The notes beneath the pieces were generated by a model. That model was not told where the DNA came from. It searched no databases and saw only the letters and a program-made list of their open reading frames with translations. The translations under genes and the position numbers were made by a program. A stretch of 64,000 nt of DNA, from contig JAGFJJ010000018.1 in NCBI GenBank assembly GCA_024102815.1, positions 47,199 through 111,198 of the forward strand. The letters are read 5' to 3'. Below are positions 56,829-64,000 of this stretch, piece by piece; within the stretch, counting starts at the first letter, position 1; the number at the start of each line of letters is the position of its first letter. This stretch comes from Phycisphaerae bacterium. GTDB taxonomy: Bacteria > Planctomycetota > Phycisphaerae > UBA1845.

Positions 56829-58988
56829 TTAGCTGTGCGCCGCACGCCGGCCGAAGTACACCTTGCCGGCCGCAAGCAGCAACAGCGCCAGGATCACGAC
56901 ACCCCATTCCGAGACCGTCGGGATCTGGCCGATGCAACCCGGAGCAAACACCGCGTCATCCGCGCCGTTGCACACGTCGTTGCAGTTCACGACGCCGTCG
57001 CCGTCATCGTCACCCAACGCGCCCTGGGCACCGTCATTGGAACCCGGGCACTGATCGCAGCCGTCCGGAACGCCGTCGCCGTCCGCATCCAAGGCGTCAT
57101 TGAAGCCCGGGCACAGATCGCAGGCGTTACCGTTGCCATCGCCGTCGCTGTCCGCTTGCGCCGGATTCGCGACCGTCGGGCAGTTGTCGCAGGCCGTGCC
57201 CACGCCGTCGCCGTCGCCATCCGCCTGGCTCTGGTTCGCGACCGTCGGGCAGTTGTCACAGGCATCGCCCAGCGTATCCATATCGCTGTTGGCCTGGTTC
57301 GGGTTGGACACCGCCGGACAGTTGTCGCAGGCATCGCCCAGACCGTCGCCGTCGCCGTCCGCCTGAGACGGATTCGCGACCATGTCGCAGTTGTCACTGC
57401 AATCCGCGACGCCGTCGCCGTCCGAATCGGTGTCCGCGACACCGCAACCGCACTGACCCGGCTCGGTCTTGTTCGGATCGTTCGGGCAGCCGTCACATGG
57501 ATCGGGGCTGCCGTCGCCGTCCGCGTCACCCTGGTCATCGCACAGATTCGGAGTCGTATACGAGTCGTCACCCAGATACGTGCCGCCCAGCCCCGTGCAC
57601 TCCGCCTCTTCGACGTTCACGCAGCTCGCATCCGCCAGGCAGCAGGCCCCCAACGGAACCGTGCAGATCTCGGCGTTGGCGATACCCGCGCCGGTCGTGC
57701 TGCTGCTGTAGAGGTTGCCGTCGATGAAGTACACGCGAACGCCGAACAGCGGCGAAGCGTCCCATCCGTTGCCGATCAGCGGATCGGCAATACCATTGAG
57801 CGAAATGCCGAAACGATTCTCCGGCGTGCTCGCCGCGAAATCGTACGTCACCATGATCCAGCCCAGCGGAATCCCGATGCTGAACGGATCCATCGGAACG
57901 TTCACGCCCGTCGGCAGACCGCCGTTCGGCTCGCACACCAGGTGATCCGCCGGCGTGCCGCCCACTGCGATCAGACCCGACAGGTTGTCGCACTCCGTAC
58001 CCACCACCGGCGCCAGCGGCAGACCCGTACCGTCAAACTCCCAGATCGCCGTATCGACGTAGTACGGATTCCCCACCGCGCTGCCCGGAACGGCCGTATT
58101 CACGCGGCCCACGACGTCGATCCCGTAGCTGATCAGTTGCAGGCCCGCACCCGGACGCAGACCGAAGTCATCGGCCACGTTCGTCAGACCCGAAGAACCC
58201 GGCAGGAAGAACCCGCCGCTGCCATTCTGGTGCCAGTTAATGCACGCGATGCACGTATCCGTCGTCTCATCGCACGCATACGTCGCACCGCAGGGGTTTC
58301 CACCCGGCGCCGGCGCACAGAACGACCCGCAAGGATCGCTCACGCAAACTTCCGCGCCGTTGCAGAAAACGCCGTCGTCACAATCGGCATCCGTCACGCA
58401 GCCCGCCGGCGGCGGAAGCAGGGTGAACTCCACCGTGTCCGCACCCTCGCTGCTGTACCCACCGACCGCCAGCCAGTAATCCGTACCCGCCGTCAGGCAC
58501 GCCGATAGCGTGGCATTCCAAGGGGAACTGCAAGCATTGCAGCTATCATCGTCCGCCGCGATGCACGTGCCGCCGCCGCACGCCGTACGAACCATCAGCT
58601 CGTTATCATGCGTGCCGCCGCAGGCCGCGATCTGCCAGATACCGGTCTGATTGACCTGGAACTTCGCGACCGCGTCGGGTCCACCAAGGGCGCCCGAGAG
58701 ACCAAAGCACGGCGTTGCCGGGCAACCCGCGGTGTAGTCCTCAATCCCGTAGCCCGTCGTGTCATAGTCCGCCGTGAAACCGTTCGACACCACGCCGAGG
58801 TCCGCACCGTCCGCGCAGGTGTCGCCGAACACGTTCACCACCGCCGGCGGAACGTGACCCGTCGGCGTCTTGTCCCCGGCCACGTTGGCCTTCGCATCAA
58901 AATTCGGCGGCGTCGTCAGGTTCTGCGCAAACGCCGGAACCGCGATCATCGCCACCGCCAAAACAACCAGTATTCGAGATACCTTCAT
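56829..58988 (-). CDS. Secreted IPTL-CTERM protein A with thrombospondin type-3 repeats
   Basis: 719 residues. ATG 58986-58988 is chosen since GGAGG lies seven bases upstream; another ATG two codons earlier is too close to it. Signal peptide ([17 protein letters not shown]); a PPC-like beta domain (about 40-190: [37 protein letters not shown]); a Cys-rich stretch ([16 protein letters not shown]); a beta domain of about 200 residues; calcium-binding TSP3 repeats of the DxDGDGxxDxCDxCP type; and an exosortase tail starting at residue 689 (IPTVSEWG, hydrophobic helix, GKVYFGRR). Predicted substrate of the exosortase just downstream. Paralogue of protein B. Confidence 0.9.
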   Translation of the reverse strand: MKVSRILVVLAVAMIAVPAFAQNLTTPPNFDAKANVAGDKTPTGHVPPAVVNVFGDTCADGADLGVVSNGFTADYDTTGYGIEDYTAGCPATPCFGLSGALGGPDAVAKFQVNQTGIWQIAACGGTHDNELMVRTACGGGTCIAADDDSCNACSSPWNATLSACLTAGTDYWLAVGGYSSEGADTVEFTLLPPPAGCVTDADCDDGVFCNGAEVCVSDPCGSFCAPAPGGNPCGATYACDETTDTCIACINWHQNGSGGFFLPGSSGLTNVADDFGLRPGAGLQLISYGIDVVGRVNTAVPGSAVGNPYYVDTAIWEFDGTGLPLAPVVGTECDNLSGLIAVGGTPADHLVCEPNGGLPTGVNVPMDPFSIGIPLGWIMVTYDFAASTPENRFGISLNGIADPLIGNGWDASPLFGVRVYFIDGNLYSSSTTGAGIANAEICTVPLGACCLADASCVNVEEAECTGLGGTYLGDDSYTTPNLCDDQGDADGDGSPDPCDGCPNDPNKTEPGQCGCGVADTDSDGDGVADCSDNCDMVANPSQADGDGDGLGDACDNCPAVSNPNQANSDMDTLGDACDNCPTVANQSQADGDGDGVGTACDNCPTVANPAQADSDGDGNGNACDLCPGFNDALDADGDGVPDGCDQCPGSNDGAQGALGDDDGDGVVNCNDVCNGADDAVFAPGCIGQIPTVSEWGVVILALLLLAAGKVYFGRRAAHS

Positions 58989-59043
58989 TTCCATACCTCC
59001 ACACGTACTCGGAAGAGAAAGAACGCCTCCCCCTTCCCAACCT
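58989..59043 (-). promoter_or_regulatory. Conserved 5' leader of IPTL gene A
   Basis: About 50 bases directly before the start are nearly identical to those before gene B (62560-62614). They include the GGAGG ribosome site, TACGT, TTCTTTCTCTTCCG and GGGGGAGGCG on the minus strand. Conservation in non-coding sequence while codons diverge suggests a function in translation or mRNA stability. Confidence 0.6.
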
Positions 59044-59242
59044 CCGACATTTCGACGCGGGCCCCGGGCGCAAAACGCAGCACAGCGGGCACATCCGACC
59101 CAATAGCACCGGCCACCGGGCACGCACGTCGCATCCAGAACAAACCGCAAATCAACTGTTTGGTGATGAAATCGACACAACACCGCGCCTCACGATCCTC
59201 ACCGGGTGCCACACGCACCGATCGTGAACGCGCCGCGAAGCG

Positions 59243-59923
59243 TCAGATAAGGGGAGGCGCCCGGGAAGCCTCCGGGCGATGACAAGCATGAGAAACAGGA
59301 ATGACTTCTGCAATCTGAAAACGCGGCTCGATGCGCCGCGCAAACGTCGGACGATCCCCGACCAGCAGCATCGCGCAGGCCAGCGTCGCGATCTCCAGCA
59401 GCGAGGCGTTCACGTAGGCGACGCAGAACGCCACCAGCAGCCACCCGCCCAGAAATCCCACCACCCGCAGCGCCGGTCCGTAAAGCTGGCCCGATACCAC
59501 CAGCCCGCCGTGCGGAGCCAGCGGACGCATCGCCAGCTCGATCGCCACCCAACCGAGTCCCAGAATCAGCGGGCTGAACCCCGTGCGCCGCGTCTGCCGG
59601 GAACCGAGGAAGGAAAACAACGCCGGCAGCGCCACGAGCAGCGCCGCATTCTGAACCGTCAGCGCCGCCCCGTGATGCGAGAACAACGCCGCCAGCGCGC
59701 AAACCCCCGCCCCCCAGAACGCACCCGCCAGCGCCGCTCGACCCGGCGAAAGGTCGCGAATAGCCAGGAACAGCGGCACCAGCGCGATCCAGGTCAGCCA
59801 TTGGGCCCCCGGAACATGCTGCGCAATCGAGAGAACCGCCGCGCTGCCGCCCAGGCAAATCGCCCAGGGCGCGCCCGCGCGCACACTTCTCCCCAATCCG
59901 CTATCCCAGATGTTCGTGACCAA
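59243..59923 (-). CDS. LNT N-terminal-domain-like membrane protein A
   Basis: 226 residues, about six TM segments. WLTWIALVPLFLAIRDLSP, GLGWVAIELAMRPLAPHGG and VVGFLGGWLLVAFCVAYVNAS match the membrane domain of apolipoprotein N-acyltransferase (Lnt), but the nitrilase-type catalytic domain that follows in Lnt is absent; the gene stops about 40 residues after the last helix. The start is TTG 59923: an upstream GGAGG and a TTG at the same distance from the first conserved Trp are found in paralogue B. It precedes IPTL gene A by 254 bases on the same strand. Role unknown; acyl-chain binding or assistance of the sorted partner is speculation. Confidence 0.72.
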   Translation of the reverse strand: MVTNIWDSGLGRSVRAGAPWAICLGGSAAVLSIAQHVPGAQWLTWIALVPLFLAIRDLSPGRAALAGAFWGAGVCALAALFSHHGAALTVQNAALLVALPALFSFLGSRQTRRTGFSPLILGLGWVAIELAMRPLAPHGGLVVSGQLYGPALRVVGFLGGWLLVAFCVAYVNASLLEIATLACAMLLVGDRPTFARRIEPRFQIAEVIPVSHACHRPEASRAPPLI

Positions 59924-60221
59924 GCTGTTTAGCGACCTCCACCGCCCCGCAGTGCCACCGACGTGACATAAGACACCACGCGACCATGGGCCGAAGAATT
60001 GCCTCGCGTTGGAACACTTCAAGCGACCCCCGAAGGAAGCCGCCCCAAGCGCTGCTCTCGGCTTGGCTCTGAATCTAGCGGAAACAGGATTCCGTTTTCA
60101 ATACAAATCTCGGAAATCGTTGCCAGTCTCGCTGGACCGTCCCATAACCACCGGCCCTCCGGACCCCCATACCCCTCTCCCGGGGGCGGATTCCGCATCC
60201 CCCCGGTACCCCCCCGGCGCG

Positions 60222-60262
60222 AAAAAAAACCGCCGCCCCCGGAGGTTTCCGAGGACGGCGGC
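60222..60262 (-). terminator. Rho-independent terminator of IPTL protein gene B
   Basis: On the minus strand, a GC-rich stem (CCGCCG with CGGCGG as outer arms, extended by CTCGG/CCGGG) ends in eight T. Same position relative to the stop codon and same flanking sequence as the terminator after gene A. Confidence 0.88.
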
Positions 60263-60399
60263 CGTGTCAGGTGATTCAGATGCCCGCTGTGAGATACCTC
60301 CGGGAAACCGCTGTGGTCTGTCCAGAGGGCATTTGGAACGAAAAGGTCCGGCCGGGACGGGGAAGAATCCCCGCCCCGACCGGAGTCACTTAACGTGGT

Positions 60400-62559
60400 T
60401 TAGCTGAGCGCCGTACGCCGGCCGAAGTACACCTTGCCGGCCACGAGCAGCAGCAGCGCCAGAATCGCGATACCCCACTCGGAGACCGTCGGGATCTGGC
60501 CGATGCAACCCGGAGCAAACACCGCGTCATCCGCGCCGTTGCACAGGTCGTTGCAGTTCAGGACGCCGTCGCCGTCGTCGTCGCCCAACGCACCCGTCTC
60601 GCCGTCATCGGCACCCGGGCACTGGTCGCAGCCATCCGGAACGCCGTCGCCGTCCGCATCCAGGGCGTCATCGAAGCCCGGGCACAGATCGCAGGCGTTA
60701 CCGTTGCCGTCGCCGTCACTGTCCGCTTGCGAAGCATTGGACACGGTCGGGCAGTTGTCGCACACGTTACCCACGCCGTCGCCGTCGCCGTCCGCCTGAT
60801 CCTCGTTCGAGGTGTTCGGGCAGTTGTCGCAGGCATCGCCATGGGTGTCGCCATCGCTGTTGGCCTGGTCTTCGTTGTCCACGGCCGGGCAGTTGTCACA
60901 GGCATCGCCCAGCGTGTCGCCGTCACCATTGGCCTGATCCTCGTTGTCGACCAGGTCGCAGTTGTCGTTGCAATCCGCGATCGTGTCGCCATCCGAGTTC
61001 GTGTCCGCAACGCCGCAGCCGCAAGCACCCGGCTCGGTCTTGTTCGGATCGTCCGGGCAGCCGTCACAGGAATCGGGGCTGCCGTCGCCGTCCGTATCCG
61101 TCTGATCCTCGCACAGGTTCGGCGTCGTCGCCGTGTCGTCACCCAGGTAGGTGCCGCCCAGCCCGTTGCACTCCTGCTCCTCGACGTTCACGCAACTGTG
61201 ATCCGGCAGGCAGCAAGCGCCCAGCGGAACCGTGCAAACCGTCATGTTCTCGATACCCGCACCGGTGTTGCTGCTGCTGTAGATGTTGCCGTCGATGAAG
61301 AACACGCGGACGCCGAACAGCGGCGCCGCATCCCAGCCGTTACCGATGTACGGATTGCCGACACCGGCCGCACCCATACCGAAGCGGGCTCCCGGATCGC
61401 TGGCCGCAACATCGTACTCGATGATGACCCAGCCCAGCGGGATGCCGATGCTGAACGGATCCATGGGGATATTAACGCCGGTCGGCAAACCGCCGTTGGG
61501 GGCGCACGTCAGGTAATCGGCCGGCGTGCCGCCCGCCGCGATCGTGCCCTGGAGACCCGTGCACTCCGTGCCCACAACCGGGGCCAGCGGAAGACCCGTG
61601 CCGTCAAACTCCCAGATCGCCGTGTTGATGAAATACGGATTGCCGATCGCGCTGCCCGGAACCGCCGCATCAGCGCGGCCGATCATGCTCACCGAGTAGC
61701 TGATGAGCTGCAGACCCGCACCCGGACGCAGACCGAAATCGTCGCCCGCGAACGTGATGCCGGCCGACGCCGGATAGAAGAACTGGCCTTCGCCGAACGA
61801 ATGCCAGTTGACACAGGCGATGCAGGACTGCGTACCCTCATCACAGGCCTTCGGGCCGAGGCAGGGCAGCCCTGCCGGGTCCGGTCCGCAGAACGATCCG
61901 CAGGGATCGCTTATGCAAACTTCCGCGCCGTTGCAGAAAATACCGTCGTCACAATCGGCGTCGGTCGTGCACTCGTTCACCGGCGGAAGCAGCGTGAACG
62001 ACACCGTGTCCGCGCCCTCGGTGCTGTAGCCACCAACCGCCAGCCAGTAATCCGTACCCGCCGTCAGGCATGCCGACAGCGTAGCGTTGTACGGAGCACT
62101 GCAGCCTTGGCAGCTATCGTCATTCGCCGCGATGCAGCCACTGCCGCACGATGTCATGACCATGAGCTCATTGTCGTGCGTGCCGCCGCAGGCCGCGATC
62201 TGCCACACGCCGGTCTGATCGACCTGGAACTTGGCCACCGCGTCCGGTGCGCCAAAGGCGCAACCAGCCAGGCCGAAGCAGGGCGTAGCCGGGCAACCCG
62301 CGGTGTAGTCCTCGCAGGCATAACCGGTCGTGTCATAGTCGGCCGTCGCGCCGTCCGTCACCACGCCGAGATCGGCGCCGTCCGCGCAGGTATCGCCGAA
62401 CACGTTAACCACCGCAGGCGGAACGTGACCCGTCGGGGTCTTCTGGCCCGCCACGTTGGCGTTTGCGTCGTAGGGACCCTGCGACGAAAGGTTCTGTGCA
62501 AACGCCGGAAGCGCAATCGCGGCGACCGCCAGAACAACAAGAATTCTAGAAACCTTCAT
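60400..62559 (-). CDS. Secreted IPTL-CTERM protein B with thrombospondin type-3 repeats
   Basis: 719 residues, exactly the length of protein A, with the same domains: signal peptide ([17 protein letters not shown]), PPC-like domain ([17 protein letters not shown]), Cys-rich segment ([16 protein letters not shown]), central domain ([16 protein letters not shown]), TSP3 repeats and the tail from residue 689 (IPTVSEWG, then GKVYFGRR). The TSP3 region differs most: protein B repeatedly has NEDQANxDGDT where A has [11 protein letters not shown], suggesting separate evolution of calcium loops. The same GGAGG site and ATG are used. It follows LNT-like gene B by 255 bases. Predicted exosortase substrate displayed at the surface. 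Confidence 0.9.
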   Translation of the reverse strand: MKVSRILVVLAVAAIALPAFAQNLSSQGPYDANANVAGQKTPTGHVPPAVVNVFGDTCADGADLGVVTDGATADYDTTGYACEDYTAGCPATPCFGLAGCAFGAPDAVAKFQVDQTGVWQIAACGGTHDNELMVMTSCGSGCIAANDDSCQGCSAPYNATLSACLTAGTDYWLAVGGYSTEGADTVSFTLLPPVNECTTDADCDDGIFCNGAEVCISDPCGSFCGPDPAGLPCLGPKACDEGTQSCIACVNWHSFGEGQFFYPASAGITFAGDDFGLRPGAGLQLISYSVSMIGRADAAVPGSAIGNPYFINTAIWEFDGTGLPLAPVVGTECTGLQGTIAAGGTPADYLTCAPNGGLPTGVNIPMDPFSIGIPLGWVIIEYDVAASDPGARFGMGAAGVGNPYIGNGWDAAPLFGVRVFFIDGNIYSSSNTGAGIENMTVCTVPLGACCLPDHSCVNVEEQECNGLGGTYLGDDTATTPNLCEDQTDTDGDGSPDSCDGCPDDPNKTEPGACGCGVADTNSDGDTIADCNDNCDLVDNEDQANGDGDTLGDACDNCPAVDNEDQANSDGDTHGDACDNCPNTSNEDQADGDGDGVGNVCDNCPTVSNASQADSDGDGNGNACDLCPGFDDALDADGDGVPDGCDQCPGADDGETGALGDDDGDGVLNCNDLCNGADDAVFAPGCIGQIPTVSEWGIAILALLLLVAGKVYFGRRTALS

Positions 62560-62614
62560 TTCCATACCTCCAAACGTACCCGGAAGAGAAAGAACGCCTC
62601 CCCCTTCCCTACCT
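62560..62614 (-). promoter_or_regulatory. Conserved 5' leader of IPTL gene B
   Basis: Counterpart of the leader before gene A, with only a few base differences over about 50 bases. It contains the ribosome site GGAGG seven bases before the start. Confidence 0.6.
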
Positions 62615-62814
62615 TCAATAAGCGACGTGTGCACCGACCGGCGACGCATCACAGCGGGCCTGAGAACACCCCGGTCCAGAATCCGCACCGGGCACCCACG
62701 TCGTAAAACCCGAAAGAACAAGTTAGTTGGCTTGGTGAGCGAAACGCGTTTCGACGGACTCCAACTTCTCACCGCTGCGCCCAAGGGCGTCATGTGCGAA
62801 GCCGTCGTGGAAGG

Positions 62815-63498
62815 TCAAAACGCGGGAGGAGGCCGAGGAGCCATCGGCCGCAGGCAGTGTGTGCAATCGGCAAGATAGAGCTCGCGAATGATGACCCGGA
62901 CCAGCCGCAGGCGCTCGTACGCCGGGCGGTCCTCGGCCAGGATCATGCCGCAAGCTACCGTCAGCATCTCCAGCAGAGACGCGTTGACATAGGCAATGAA
63001 AAACGAAACCAGGAACCAGCCGCCGACGAATCCCAGCACCCGCAGCGCCAGGCCCCCGTCCTGCGTCGACGCCAGCAGGCCGTGCCGCATCGCCAGCGGT
63101 TGCAGCGCCAGCTCCACCCCGACCCAGCCCAGGCCCAGAATCAGCGGGCTGAACCCCACGCGACGCGTTTGCAGCGCCCCCAGGAACGCGTACAGCGCCG
63201 GAACACATGCCAGGAAGGCAAAGCTGCGCGGCGCGAATGGCAGACTATGAAATGGACCGATCGAGGAAAACAGGCAAAGGCACAGGCCCCACCAACCCGC
63301 CCCCAAGGCCGCGCGACTCGGCGAGAGTTCCCGAATCGCGAAAAACAGCGGCAGCAGCGTGACCCAGCCCAGCCAACGCGCTTCCGGCGTGTGTTGGGCG
63401 AAAGTCATCAGTAGGGCTGCGACCGTCAGCGCGAGCACCCACAGTGCCCCCGCTCCCAATCGCTTCCAACCCTGCTTGTCCGCCATCAGTCCCAGCAA
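62815..63498 (-). CDS. LNT N-terminal-domain-like membrane protein B
   Basis: 227 residues, paralogue of the protein encoded at 59243-59923. Shared segments: LGWVTLLPLFFAIRELSPSRAAL, RRVGFSPLILGLGWVGVELA and VLGFVGGWFLVSFFIAYVNASLLE. It also lacks the catalytic domain of apolipoprotein N-acyltransferase. TTG 63498 is preferred to ATG 63486 because the TTG and the GGAGG before it are conserved in copy A and the ATG is not. The C-terminus contains CTHC in ADCTHCLRP, which is not kept in A. First gene of unit B. Confidence 0.72.
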   Translation of the reverse strand: MLGLMADKQGWKRLGAGALWVLALTVAALLMTFAQHTPEARWLGWVTLLPLFFAIRELSPSRAALGAGWWGLCLCLFSSIGPFHSLPFAPRSFAFLACVPALYAFLGALQTRRVGFSPLILGLGWVGVELALQPLAMRHGLLASTQDGGLALRVLGFVGGWFLVSFFIAYVNASLLEMLTVACGMILAEDRPAYERLRLVRVIIRELYLADCTHCLRPMAPRPPPAF

Positions 63499-63770
63499 AA
63501 CTTCTCCGACCTCCCTTGCCCCGCAGTGTCAACGAAATGACACTTTCCACCGCGAGACGCGCAGACGACTTGAAACATCTCGGCAACAATCGGCCGCGCG
63601 TAACACGGCGGCCACATTGTGCCACTCCAGGTCAAATGCCGAGTCTAACGGAAATGCACGTCCCAGTTCAACAAGAATCCGACAAATCGAGACGAAATCT
63701 TAGGCTCGTCCCATAACACGCATATTTCCCAAACTAACACCGCAGCCACCCGCCCGCCGCCGAAGTCCTT

Positions 63771-63800
63771 TTGACAAATTTTTTTGTCAAGACAAAAAAA
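63771..63800. repeat. Two overlapping AT-rich palindromes
   Basis: TTGACAAA pairs with TTTGTCAA (63771-63778 and 63783-63790), and TTTTTTTGTC pairs with GACAAAAAAA (63779-63788 and 63791-63800). The motif TTGACA/TGTCAA is shared by both. They adjoin the T-run of a minus-strand terminator and stand out in a GC-rich genome. They may be a second terminator structure or an operator. Confidence 0.5.
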
Positions 63801-63829
63801 ACCGCCCAGTGGCTAAAGCCACCGGGCGG
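63794..63829 (-). terminator. Rho-independent terminator of the partial sorted-protein gene
   Basis: On the minus strand, CCGCCCGGTGGC, loop TTTA, GCCACTGGGCGG, then eight T. The stem has a single G-T mismatch. It lies about 27 bases after the TAG at 63856-63858. Confidence 0.92.
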
Positions 63830-63855
63830 AAATTAAACTCAAAGTGAAGTCGCTT

Positions 63856-64000
63856 CTAGACCCGCACAGGCTGAACCTGGCGTCCGAAGTACAGCTTCCC
63901 GGCCACCAGCAGCATCAATGCCAGTACGGCCAGGCCCCATTCCGACGCCGCCGGGATCTTCCCGATGCACGCCTTCTCGCACGTCTCACCGAAGCCACAA
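63856..64000 (-). CDS. C-terminal end of a third IPTL-type sorted protein (cut by window edge)
   Basis: About 47 codons are visible before TAG. They encode a Cys-containing stretch (CGFGETCEKACIG) followed by IPAASEWG, a hydrophobic helix (LAVLALMLLVAG) and KLYFGRQ. This is the exosortase-tail layout of the two IPTL proteins, sharing SEWG, AGK-YFGR and the preceding CIG. The motif reads IPAA instead of IPTV, and the end (VQPVRV) is less basic. The remaining protein lies beyond the window, so its domains are unknown. Likely another substrate of the exosortase at 55846-56475. Confidence 0.82.
   Translation of the reverse strand, partial: CGFGETCEKACIGKIPAASEWGLAVLALMLLVAGKLYFGRQVQPVRV

Larger units (their letters stand above)
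56645..59945 (-). repeat. Tandem duplication unit A (LNT-like gene + IPTL gene)
   Basis: This unit matches 60222-63520 in gene order, orientation and non-coding parts. Gene A stop and start codons sit 3571 bases from those of gene B; the LNT-like stops differ by 3572 and the LNT-like starts by 3575. The two copies have diverged at many codons, so the duplication is not recent, yet the length is almost unchanged. Confidence 0.85.
60222..63520 (-). repeat. Tandem duplication unit B (LNT-like gene + IPTL gene)
   Basis: Second unit of the tandem pair. Besides the genes, the leader, terminator and the region before the LNT-like start (GACCTCC followed by GCCCCGCAGTG on the plus strand) are shared with unit A. 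Confidence 0.85.
63499..63855. other. Intergenic stretch at the right end
   Basis: 357 bases holding the upstream region of LNT-like gene B, a pair of overlapping palindromes (63771-63800) and the terminator of the partial sorted-protein gene (63794-63829). No gene was seen. The bases near 63500-63535 resemble those before LNT-like gene A. Confidence 0.6.

Noticed and set aside
57000..57430. Short tandem DNA repeats resembling a CRISPR array (also 60560-61000)
   Set aside because: Units are in frame with the TSP3 calcium-loop repeats of the IPTL proteins, there are no spacers of constant length, and no cas genes are present.
60727..62706. 659-codon open frame on the plus strand opposite IPTL gene B (and a 557-codon one at 56835-58508 opposite gene A)
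   Set aside because: They are antisense shadows of strongly biased Asp/Gly/Cys-rich coding sequence. Products are Arg/Ala/Val-rich without any domain, and no ribosome site precedes them.

Overview
High-GC bacterial chromosome segment that looks like Planctomycetota (possibly Phycisphaerae or a neighbour). This placement is inferred from several things: many secreted and lipid-anchored proteins, the C-x-x-C-G-Y-N-L-R-G zinc-ribbon membrane family, a very long LeuRS that lacks its usual zinc cysteines, an exosortase with IPTL-type C-terminal sorting tails, and TPR-bearing sulfatase-fold proteins. No rRNA, tRNA, CRISPR array, transposase or phage gene was found. About 46 protein genes lie on both strands, with short intergenic spaces.

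Layout. 1-9.3 kb: start of a Ser/Thr kinase, secreted transglutaminase, adenylate kinase plus parvulin lipoprotein, MBL hydrolase, TPR lipoprotein, YidD, an acidic tail-anchored protein and RsmE. 9.3-15.3 kb: a two-domain pterin synthase-like protein, a diguanylate cyclase, a glycosyltransferase, two paralogous zinc-ribbon membrane proteins and a methyltransferase. 15.4-22.1 kb: two large divergent BNR/sortilin-like beta-propeller proteins. 22.3-30.1 kb: minimal zincin, SppA, FAH-family enzyme, CAP protein, a large VWA-like secreted protein and a zinc-ribbon/GYF-like protein. 30.3-35.2 kb: leuS and lysS. 35.5-41 kb: secreted Ig/InlB-repeat protein, LolCE/LolD-like transporter pair and a CYTH protein. 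41-45 kb: a coupled operon of SLC13 transporter, REC-cNMP-histidine kinase and response regulator. 45-51 kb: two lipoproteins, then a plus-strand operon of dipeptidase, membrane glycosyltransferase-like protein and Maf.

51-64 kb is the most distinctive part, all on the minus strand. A 3.57 kb cassette is present twice in tandem. Each copy holds a membrane protein resembling only the transmembrane half of apolipoprotein N-acyltransferase, followed by a 719-residue secreted protein with thrombospondin type-3 repeats and an IPTVSEWG sorting tail. Start codons, ribosome sites, 5' leaders and terminators are all duplicated at nearly the same offset. The tail of a third, related sorted protein (IPAASEWG) lies at the right edge. 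Directly downstream is a coupled operon of exosortase (Cys112/Arg153/His172), an exosortase-associated membrane protein and two membrane-anchored sulfatase-fold/TPR proteins with Thr at the nucleophile position. I read this as a self-contained protein sorting and surface-anchoring locus: substrates, the protease/transpeptidase, and candidate modifying enzymes. The functional links are inferred from position, not demonstrated.

Adjacent paralogue pairs recur through the window (zinc-ribbon pair, BNR pair, sulfatase-TPR pair, LNT-like/IPTL cassette), so local duplication seems to have shaped this region.
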